Shown: in pieces, positions 1 to 5,059 of the stretch
Numbering within the stretch: the first letter of the stretch is position 1
Layout: each line of letters opens with the position of its first letter
From: Desulfobacteraceae bacterium
Lineage (GTDB): Bacteria; Desulfobacterota; Desulfobacteria; Desulfobacterales; Desulfobacteraceae
Assembly: GCA_015486915.1 (NCBI GenBank)
Contig: WFQS01000237.1
Coordinates: 1-5,770, forward strand
Length of the DNA: 5,770 bases
Reading direction: 5' to 3'
Translations under genes and position numbers: made by a program
Notes under the pieces: model-generated
Seen by the model: only the letters and a program-made list of their open reading frames with translations
What the model was told of the DNA's origin: nothing
Databases searched by the model: none

Positions 1-86
1 AGAAAAGGACAGTTTCCAAGGTACTGGGCAAGGAGAATATTATTTACAAAAATACAGCTTATGGCAAGAACGATATAATTTTCCAT
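1..86 (-). CDS. rnfA: Rnf electron transport complex subunit RnfA (N-terminal 28 residues, cut by the window edge)
   Basis: RnfA is an integral membrane subunit of the Rnf complex. With RnfE it holds a [2Fe-2S] cluster inside the membrane that carries electrons between the cytoplasmic ferredoxin side and the outer flavins. The visible protein begins MENYIVLAISCIFVNNILLA and continues into the hallmark QYLGNCPF, with C26 the conserved cluster cysteine. The start at 86 is preceded by GGAG (97-100) with a 10-nt spacer. The gene begins 18 nt after the rnfE stop, so it is the fifth rnf gene of the operon. The rest of the gene, and presumably rnfB, lie beyond the left edge. The identification is firm despite the short length because the N-terminus is highly conserved. 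Confidence 0.95.
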   Translation of the reverse strand, partial: MENYIVLAISCIFVNNILLAQYLGNCPF

Positions 87-104
87 TGTTTAATGTCTCC
101 TTTT

Positions 105-698
105 TTATTTACTGCCTATTATATTCATAATGCAGAGCATCAGTCCAAGGCAGACAAAGGCACCGGGAGCCTGAACCATGAATGTAAATGGATGAAACCA
201 CGGTCCAAATACAGGTGTGCCAAGTAAAGTCCCGGCTCCGAAACATTCCCTGATGGCAGCAAGGGCTGTCAGGGCAAGAGTGTATCCAATACCCATACCA
301 AGGCCGTCAGCTATGGAGGGCAGAACAGGATTTTTCCCGGCAAAGGCCTCGGCCCTTCCAAGTACGATACAGTTAACAACAATAAGGGGTATGAATATAC
401 CGAGTTTAAGGTAAAGCGGATAGGTAAAGGCCTGCATCACAAGCTCAACAACAGTTACAAATGCAGCAATAACTACAATATAACAGGCTATCCTCACTTT
501 ATCGGGGATGATCTTTCTTAAAAGAGAAATTATCATGTTTGAACAGACAAGAACAAAGGTCAGTCCGACTCCCATACCAATTGCAGTATCAACACTTTTT
601 GTTACGGCAAGGGTTGGACAGAGGCCAAGAACAAGCCTGAAAGGAGGAATTTCTTCCCACAGGCCCTTAGTAAATTCTTTTGCAATGGATTGTGCCAT
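105..698 (-). CDS. rnfE: Rnf electron transport complex subunit RnfE
   Basis: This is a 197-residue, six-helix membrane protein that pairs pseudo-symmetrically with RnfA; the two share a membrane [2Fe-2S] cluster in known Rnf structures. The conserved motifs are present: LVLGLCPTLAVT with C27, and the second half-site IVVNCIVLGRAEAFA with C110, the two cysteines expected to ligate the shared cluster. Length is normal for the family and I see no truncation. The ATG at 698 follows a good AGGAG about ten bases upstream, in the 18-nt gap after rnfG. The product should work in the inner membrane as part of the electron wire and the ion-translocating core. The only alternative is the homologous NqrD, but the neighbouring ferredoxin-type RnfC and the cdgea order argue for Rnf. 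Confidence 0.96.
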   Translation of the reverse strand: MAQSIAKEFTKGLWEEIPPFRLVLGLCPTLAVTKSVDTAIGMGVGLTFVLVCSNMIISLLRKIIPDKVRIACYIVVIAAFVTVVELVMQAFTYPLYLKLGIFIPLIVVNCIVLGRAEAFAGKNPVLPSIADGLGMGIGYTLALTALAAIRECFGAGTLLGTPVFGPWFHPFTFMVQAPGAFVCLGLMLCIMNIIGSK

Positions 699-716
699 AT
701 CTTGAAATCTCCTGAT

Positions 717-1304
717 TTACATTTTTGCGATTTTTTTCTTGATTTCCGGCTTAAGGCGCATATAAATATCTTTTGCCTCGGTAGCTGCCATACATACACC
801 TCTTGAAGTAACAGTGGCTCCGGACATGGCGTCAATGCCCCCCCCGTCTGTTTTAACCTTAAAAACAGTGGTCAACGGTTTTCCGGCAAATTGAGCCGCA
901 AATGGAGAATCCCCGTTTGCCCTTGTTCCCATACCTGGCGTTTCAGTGGTTGTTGTGACCCGTACACCGACAATTTTATCCGAATTAATATCTATTGCAA
1001 CCATCAGTCCAATTGGTCCTTCATGCCCCTGACCATGGGTTTCAAAGGCAATATCCGTGGGTTTCCCATCATGCTTTCCAAGAAAAAAAGTCACTTCCTG
1101 ATTCTTATCCTTAATGTTAAATCTGTCCTTTAAAGGATCATTTGTTACATTTTTTAAAATCGCTTTAATTGCCGGAGCTTTCTGAAACTTCAATACCTGA
1201 TTTTCAATCCTGTCTTTTGTGCTCATTCTTACACCGGCGAGCATTCCGCCGGAAAAGGCACTCAGCACTGTCAGCACGACAACCATACTTATCATTTCAC
1301 GCAT
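717..1304 (-). CDS. rnfG: Rnf electron transport complex subunit RnfG (covalent-FMN protein)
   Basis: RnfG is a single-span membrane protein whose outer FMN-binding domain carries a flavin attached by ApbE through a phosphoester to threonine. The 195-residue protein has one N-terminal membrane helix (about residues 5-26), then the FMN-binding domain. The flavinylation motif is intact: D158-A-M-S-G-A-T164, followed by VTSR, with T164 the predicted attachment site. ETPGMG (121-126), QFAGKPL (138-144) and GPIGLMVAID (96-105) are also family blocks. The usual histidine just before ETPGLG in many RnfG/RsxG proteins is replaced by Thr here. The start at 1304 overlaps the rnfD stop by 8 nt (ATGCGTGA), which suggests translational coupling. 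No apbE gene is visible in the window. Confidence 0.95.
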   Translation of the reverse strand: MREMISMVVVLTVLSAFSGGMLAGVRMSTKDRIENQVLKFQKAPAIKAILKNVTNDPLKDRFNIKDKNQEVTFFLGKHDGKPTDIAFETHGQGHEGPIGLMVAIDINSDKIVGVRVTTTTETPGMGTRANGDSPFAAQFAGKPLTTVFKVKTDGGGIDAMSGATVTSRGVCMAATEAKDIYMRLKPEIKKKIAKM

Positions 1305-2265
1305 TGCTCACACCCCTTCCCAAAGCTTTTGGTCTGATTTTATCAATGAGCGGATTTATAAGATTTATAATTAGAATGGCAAACACAGTACCATCCGGAT
1401 ATGCACCTATATTTCTGATCAGAATTGTTAAAATTCCCCCCGTCAGCCCGTAAATCAGCATGGGAATTAAATTAACAGGTGATGAGGATGTCTCAGTTGC
1501 AAGGAAAAATGCTCCAAACAGAGTATATCCTGTAAACAGATGGAACATAGGACCTGCATAGAGATCAGGTTTTGCCATCCTGAAAATAAGTGCCGTAATA
1601 ATTATACCTGCAATATAGGAGATCGAAACCTCCCATTTGATATAACCCCTTAAAATAAGGTAAACCCCGCCTATAATAAGTCCAAGGCCAAACACGGTTC
1701 CAATAGCTCCCACCTGTTTTCCCATGATGAGATTTGACATGGAAAAAAGGTCAACAGCTGCATGACCCTGGTGTTTTAATGCACCGAGTGGATAAAGAGC
1801 CTTAAAACTGAAATTGTAATTTACAAGGGCGGCATCAAAATCAAAGTAGGTTTTCCATGACAGCATGGTAGCTGCTATTCCGATGAGGGTCGGGTTAAAC
1901 GGATTTGCTCCTATACCCCCGTAAATCTCTTTTCCAACAACAACTGACATAAATGTTCCGACCACAACTATCCACCACGGGGCAGTTGCAGGAAGCATCA
2001 TCCCGAAAAAAAGACCAATGACAGCGGCATTGCAGTCGCCTATGCTGATGCTTCTCTTTGATACAAGGTTGAATAAAAGTTCCCAGATCATGGCAGTTGA
2101 CATGGAAAATGCAATAACTCCAAGTGCCGGCAGGCCAAACATTATAATTCCGAAAATAACAGCAGGAAGCGTAGCCAGCATAATATTGTAATTTGTTTTT
2201 GCAATTCTGTCCCCGTCATGCCAGAAAGGGGCATTTGATACAGTATATCTGTTTTGATTATGCAT
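1297..2265 (-). CDS. rnfD: Rnf electron transport complex subunit RnfD, lacking the usual flavinylation threonine
   Basis: RnfD is the polytopic NqrB-like subunit (about ten helices) thought to link electron flow to ion movement; in bacteria it normally carries an FMN covalently bound to threonine in a (S/T)xAT-P-L motif. The 322-residue protein is full length and has recognisable family blocks: GGIGANPFNPTLIG (116-129), LFTGYTLFGAFF (243-254) and IGAYPDGTVFA (286-296), ending in NPLIDKIRP. The oddity is at residues 155-164: the sequence reads KALYPLGALK where homologues read xxATPLxxxK, so Tyr158 occupies the threonine position and the preceding Asp/Gly are also absent. There is no SGAT-like motif elsewhere in the protein. 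It overlaps rnfC by 8 nt at its start and rnfG by 8 nt at its end. Confidence 0.94.
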   Translation of the reverse strand: MHNQNRYTVSNAPFWHDGDRIAKTNYNIMLATLPAVIFGIIMFGLPALGVIAFSMSTAMIWELLFNLVSKRSISIGDCNAAVIGLFFGMMLPATAPWWIVVVGTFMSVVVGKEIYGGIGANPFNPTLIGIAATMLSWKTYFDFDAALVNYNFSFKALYPLGALKHQGHAAVDLFSMSNLIMGKQVGAIGTVFGLGLIIGGVYLILRGYIKWEVSISYIAGIIITALIFRMAKPDLYAGPMFHLFTGYTLFGAFFLATETSSSPVNLIPMLIYGLTGGILTILIRNIGAYPDGTVFAILIINLINPLIDKIRPKALGRGVSNA

Positions 2266-3568
2266 TGGCAGCCTCCTCTTCTTCTCTGTCAGAATCTTCC
2301 CTGTCAGATCTTATTTTCCAAAGTTCATATCTGCCAAGTCTGATGTATTGTAAAATAGGTATTTCTGCAGTGCAAACATATGCGCACATACCACACTCAA
2401 TACATGACTCAAGATCGTATGAATCTGCTGACTCTTCATAAAGACCGGCTTCAAGAAACCTTACCAGAAGATTCACGGGAATATGTGCAGGACATACTTT
2501 TACGCATTTTCCACAATTTATGCACGGATAATCTGAAACATGGGAAATATCTTTTTTATCCTGAACAATTATTGTATCCATATCAGGTAAAACCGGCTGA
2601 TAAAGAGTATAGGAAGCAAGACCTTTCATTGGCCCACCTATTACAATTCTGTCCTTTTCACTCGCGGTGATATTCAACTGCTTGAAAATCCTGTGAATTG
2701 GAGTTCCCAGAATTGCCCTGACCATAGTTTTGGTACCGTCTTTATCTATAACACTGATCAATTTGTCATAAATAATTTTTTTCCCTTTATATACCCTGGC
2801 AATTGAGACAACTGCCTCTGAACTGATAAAACAGATTCCCAGATCTTCCGGTTTACCACCAGCAGGTATCACTTTATTCAAATGTTTTTTAATTATCATC
2901 TCGGGGATTGCCCCGGGATAAAGGGATGAAATTTTAAAGATCTGCAATCCTTCAGGTTGTTCAGGAAGTTTAAATTTTTCCGGAATTGTCAAAGCGATCT
3001 GATCAATTCCGGTTATCTGCTTAAGAATTTTAATACCCTGCTTCATTTCATCCAGGTGATTTGCCAGAAAGTACTGGTGCGTATCTGATAAAAGATCTTC
3101 ATCGGTTCCTGTTATGACAATCGTCTGTATTTTTTTATCAGGATTCATAAAAGCATTAAAAGGGGGCGAGCCCGGAAGTGCCCTTAAAAATCTGTTGGCA
3201 GGATCTATTTCAACTGGCGAAGTAAATTCTGTAAGTCCTTTTTTCCCATCATACAGAGGATCTTTTTCAATAATAAAATAGGTGGAATAAATTCCAAGAT
3301 CACCTGTATATGAAGCAATGGATGTTATAGTGCCGTTTACCGGAGATAAAACATATTCAGTACTGTCTTTGTAAAGAAAAAGTCTGTCTCCGTTTTTTAC
3401 CCTGCTCCCCTTTTTTACTATGGTTTCTTTTGTGCTGTCGAGGCGTTCGTTCAACAGGAGTATCAACCTTGGGGGTACGGGAATAGTTTCCGGCACCTTT
3501 GGGTCTGGTTCAACCAGATCATACTCAAGCCTGGGTGCTGTCAATCCGATGAATGCTCTTTTAATCAT
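2258..3568 (-). CDS. rnfC: Divergent Rnf subunit RnfC: two [4Fe-4S] motifs kept, FMN/NADH motifs missing
   Basis: RnfC is the peripheral cytoplasmic subunit that normally binds FMN and NAD(H) and exchanges electrons through two [4Fe-4S] clusters. This 436-residue protein has normal length. It has an N-terminal barrel-sandwich region (about 28-102, with VKKGSRVKNGDRLF and SPVNGTI), a central Rossmann/SLBB-like part ending in GGPMKGLA (311-318), and C-terminal ferredoxin motifs C349-x2-C352-x2-C355-x3-C359-P and C389-x2-C392-x2-C395-x3-C399. The second ends in Thr instead of the common Pro. The family's GLGGAGFPT, NGAECEP and YPxGGEKQ blocks are replaced by ALPGSPPFN (130-138), TGTDEDLL (153-160) and LYPGAIPEM (216-224). 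I infer that it cannot bind FMN/NADH normally. AAAGG lies six bases before the ATG. The acidic tail overlaps the start of rnfD. Confidence 0.9.
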   Translation of the reverse strand: MIKRAFIGLTAPRLEYDLVEPDPKVPETIPVPPRLILLLNERLDSTKETIVKKGSRVKNGDRLFLYKDSTEYVLSPVNGTITSIASYTGDLGIYSTYFIIEKDPLYDGKKGLTEFTSPVEIDPANRFLRALPGSPPFNAFMNPDKKIQTIVITGTDEDLLSDTHQYFLANHLDEMKQGIKILKQITGIDQIALTIPEKFKLPEQPEGLQIFKISSLYPGAIPEMIIKKHLNKVIPAGGKPEDLGICFISSEAVVSIARVYKGKKIIYDKLISVIDKDGTKTMVRAILGTPIHRIFKQLNITASEKDRIVIGGPMKGLASYTLYQPVLPDMDTIIVQDKKDISHVSDYPCINCGKCVKVCPAHIPVNLLVRFLEAGLYEESADSYDLESCIECGMCAYVCTAEIPILQYIRLGRYELWKIRSDREDSDREEEEAANA

Positions 3569-3971
3569 AACAAACCTTTATCCGGTAAAAAATAATCCAT
3601 ATAATTTTATGGGAAATAGACGGAACCTTTATATATCCATTGGTTTTATGCCTCTAACCCATACTTTGTTGTGGCAAATCCGGGCAAATCCAGATCAGCC
3701 TCATTGCATGTTTTTATATGAAAGAGCTTGCTTTTGACAAAGTAACAAATGCTCTTTTTATGTTCGTCAAAATCTCTGATTTCTTGAGACACCGTAGTGC
3801 AGTTCAGCCTCATGGCCGTCATATGAAAGAACTTAAATATTTTGTAATCCCTGGCCACAGCTTCGTGTTTTCGCATCATGTCCATTCTAATTTTTTAATT
3901 CTGCGGTCCTTAACATTCAGGGGCCGTCCATGGCGGTCAGTTTGAATCTATACAAAACATGCTGTTTCAAA
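3569..3971. other. 403-bp intergenic stretch between the cytochrome gene and rnfC, no convincing gene
   Basis: The only sizeable frame in the direction of the operon spans 3646-3885 (79 codons). It lacks a Shine-Dalgarno sequence, shows no family I recognise, and is best explained as a remnant, because part of it is a degenerate duplicated segment (see the repeat at 3691-3834). The left end contains the rnfC ribosome-binding site (AAAGG, 3575-3579) and an AT-rich segment (3580-3650) that could hold a promoter for rnfC, but no hexamer pair is clear. The right end holds a weak hairpin just past the cytochrome stop. Whether rnfC is co-transcribed with the cytochrome gene cannot be decided from the sequence. 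Confidence 0.6.
3691..3834. repeat. Pair of imperfect direct repeats about 109 bp apart
   Basis: Copy 1 is 3691-3729 and copy 2 is 3800-3834. The left blocks cagatcagcctcat and cagttcagcctcat differ at one base; the right blocks atatgaaagagctt and atatgaaagaactt differ at one base; the spacers between blocks are 11 and 7 nt. Because the spacer differs by four bases, the copies read in different frames on the minus strand (LFHIKTCNEADLD against FFHMT with HEAELH in the next frame), which fits a decayed tandem duplication. A short tandem ggcaaatcc pair lies just to the left (3673-3690). It could be a relic of a coding or mobile element or a paired regulatory site. Confidence 0.6.
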
Positions 3972-3973
3972 CT
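3939..3973 (-). other. Weak stem-loop at the cytochrome stop codon
   Basis: agtttgaa (3939-3946) and ttcaaact (3966-3973) are perfect 8-bp inverted arms around a 19-nt loop, and the right arm runs into the cytochrome stop codon. No T-run follows on the minus strand, so it is at best an attenuator or an mRNA 3'-end structure, not an intrinsic terminator. Confidence 0.35.
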
Positions 3974-4337
3974 AAAGTACATGGCATGAATTACACTCTA
4001 CAGGGCCTGATCCATTATCCTCATGACACCCCTTGCATTTAGTATGAAATGCATCGGACAGGCTCGGCATGTCATCATCACCGGTTTTCTCGTGGCAATC
4101 ACTGCACCTGTAGGTCTTCTCATCATCAAGATTATGATGACAATCCTTGCATGATAGATCGTATTCCTCGATATGGGATGTATGTCCAAACAAAACCTTG
4201 CCTGCGCTTGTCTGAAACATTATACGAACCGGTTGTTCTGGAGATGGCGGTGGAAATGCAGCATAGCATGTAATACCTGCAATGAGAAGCACGATGATAA
4301 GAAGCGAAGCAATTTGTAAATCTCTTTTCGAGCTCAT
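3972..4337 (-). CDS. Membrane-anchored tetraheme cytochrome c, class III (c3-like), Rnf-associated
   Basis: This 121-residue protein has a hydrophobic N-terminus (about 9-27) that acts as an export signal or uncleaved anchor, followed by a small haem domain on the outer face of the membrane. There are four CXXCH haem-binding motifs: C63-KD-CH, C78-SD-CH, C101-KG-CH and C115-NS-CH. Four other histidines (H52, H55, H68, H98) match the number of distal ligands needed for four bis-His haems, the pattern of tetraheme cytochrome c3. Only weak signal-peptidase sites are visible (CYA-AF); C24 does not sit in a good lipobox. The ATG at 4337 is preferred over an upstream TTG at 4355 because GAGGG lies between them. 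Its place just before rnfC suggests it exchanges electrons with the Rnf complex. Confidence 0.88.
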   Translation of the reverse strand: MSSKRDLQIASLLIIVLLIAGITCYAAFPPPSPEQPVRIMFQTSAGKVLFGHTSHIEEYDLSCKDCHHNLDDEKTYRCSDCHEKTGDDDMPSLSDAFHTKCKGCHEDNGSGPVECNSCHVL

Positions 4338-4353
4338 GGTTATAAATACCCTC
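4338..4353 (-). promoter_or_regulatory. Ribosome-binding site fixing the cytochrome start
   Basis: GAGGG (4349-4353 on the minus strand) stands 11 nt before the ATG at 4337. An in-frame TTG at 4355 would place this site inside the gene, so the ATG start is chosen. The spacer is somewhat long and AT-rich. Confidence 0.6.
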
Positions 4354-4370
4354 AAAGATAATTAAAGTGT

Positions 4371-4443
4371 ATTGTATCCATGGTAATGGAACCATTTTTC
4401 CTTAATATTTAAAAAAATGAAATTTCTTTAAATATTACCAAGG
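4371..4443 (-). promoter_or_regulatory. Overlapping AT-rich dyads upstream of the cytochrome gene, candidate promoter/operator
   Basis: Three inverted repeats nest here. taatatttaaa (4403-4413) pairs perfectly with tttaaatatta (4427-4437). tggtaat (4381-4387) pairs with attacca (4434-4440) and extends to 9 of 10 pairs with flanking cc/gg. atggt (4380-4384) pairs with accat (4391-4395). The right arms of the first two share bases, so they are mutually exclusive as RNA or alternative sites as DNA. A TACAAT hexamer on the minus strand (4371-4376), 34 nt upstream of the start codon, could be a -10 element, but no good -35 accompanies it. A regulator binding an AT-rich palindrome is the simplest reading; I cannot name one. 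Confidence 0.4.
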
Positions 4444-4462
4444 CTACTTTTCAATGTTCGCT

Positions 4463-4507
4463 GTGAGCAAACTGCTCACTAAGGGGTTTGTTTTACCCTT
4501 AGTTTTT
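4463..4507 (+). terminator. Two adjoining hairpins, the second terminator-like on the plus strand
   Basis: gtgagca (4463-4469) and tgctcac (4473-4479) form a perfect 7-bp stem with a 3-nt loop. actaaggg (4478-4485) and cccttagt (4496-4503) form a perfect 8-bp stem with a 10-nt loop. The two stems share two bases. Five T's (4503-4507) end the second stem, which gives it intrinsic-terminator form for plus-strand transcription, although no plus-strand gene is visible. For minus-strand transcripts there is no T-run, so it would be an mRNA structure between rseC and the cytochrome gene. Confidence 0.4.
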
Positions 4508-4555
4508 AAAAACTTTATCCCACATAGCGCAGAAAAACAGAATGTTCAAGTATAA

Positions 4556-4584
4556 ATTTAAATAAGTTGTAAACTAATTTAAAT
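4556..4584 (-). terminator. AT-rich hairpin directly after the rseC stop, possible weak terminator
   Basis: atttaaataagtt (4556-4568) pairs with aactaatttaaat (4572-4584) at 12 of 13 positions around a 3-nt loop, starting within the rseC stop codon. Only one pair is G-C and the downstream tract is TTATAC, not a clean T-run, so termination would be inefficient. It nonetheless marks a plausible 3' boundary of the rseC transcript, separate from the cytochrome-rnf unit. Confidence 0.4.
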
Positions 4585-5039
4585 CATTCTTCTTTAACAG
4601 GTGGATTTTTTTGCACAATCCTGATCAGGAAAGGCATATATTTTTTTTGACTGGCAAGTCTATTGTTAAGTTTCCGGATGATTATAAAGGCCACCGCAAA
4701 ACAAAAAATGCCGGTAAAAATAGAGGTAAGGGATTGATCTGTATTAAAAACAGGAGCAGCAGCCTGGCCAATTGCCGCTCCTGCCATTAAAAGAATGATG
4801 GGAAACACATACAGCATAAAGGTAAGCTGAAGAAGAGGTCCTGTCCTGAATCCAATTGCCACACGGTCTCCGATACACGCACTGATTGTATTGTCAACCT
4901 TAACTATCATCTCTTTGCTGTGACTGCTCTCATGGCATGAATCCTTTGCTTCACAAGCCTCACAACTGGCAGATCTGACTGTTTTCACCCACGCTGCAGA
5001 TGAATCAGTACGGGTAATAATTCCTTCTTCCGTTACCAT
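4584..5039 (-). CDS. rseC: RseC/MucC-family (SoxR-reducing system) integral membrane protein
   Basis: The family includes E. coli RseC, which works with the Rnf-homologous Rsx complex to keep SoxR reduced, and MucC. This 151-residue protein has the family layout: a short cytoplasmic N-terminal domain opening EEGIITR and containing a cysteine cluster C26-x2-C29-x5-C35, a small beta-rich section (44-65, with GDRVAIGF), then two membrane helices (about 68-96 and 104-122) joined by a short loop, and a charged tail. The cysteine spacing suggests a metal or Fe-S site, which I infer. A ribosome-binding sequence (AAGGAC) lies about nine bases before the ATG. It follows the coiled-coil gene by 20 nt. 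Linkage to rnf supports a role in Rnf assembly or redox regulation rather than anti-sigma control. Confidence 0.82.
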   Translation of the reverse strand: MVTEEGIITRTDSSAAWVKTVRSASCEACEAKDSCHESSHSKEMIVKVDNTISACIGDRVAIGFRTGPLLQLTFMLYVFPIILLMAGAAIGQAAAPVFNTDQSLTSIFTGIFCFAVAFIIIRKLNNRLASQKKYMPFLIRIVQKNPPVKEE

Positions 5040-5059
5040 TTCCGGCTGTCCTTATAATT

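Noticed and set aside
1169..1453. 94-codon frame on the plus strand
   Set aside because: Antisense to rnfG and rnfD, which are certain; the product has no family features.
2380..2670. 96-codon frame on the plus strand
   Set aside because: Lies entirely antisense to the ferredoxin-motif end of rnfC; shadow frame.
3420..3737. 105-codon frame on the plus strand
   Set aside because: Half of it is antisense to the rnfC N-terminus and the rest covers the repeat-bearing gap; no ribosome-binding site or family.
3646..3885. 79-codon frame on the minus strand as a real gene
   Set aside because: No Shine-Dalgarno, no recognisable family, and it contains a degenerate repeat copy whose partner is in another frame; treated as a relic in the intergenic stretch.
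4338..4355. TTG start extending the cytochrome by six residues
   Set aside because: It would place the GAGGG ribosome-binding site inside the gene and adds a non-signal-like leader; ATG at 4337 fits better.
4132..4395. 87-codon frame on the minus strand over the cytochrome gene
   Set aside because: Out of frame with the four CXXCH motifs that prove the cytochrome frame.
4556..4584. Strong intrinsic terminator after rseC
   Set aside because: The stem is long but almost all A-T and no clean T-run follows, so it is listed only as a weak candidate.
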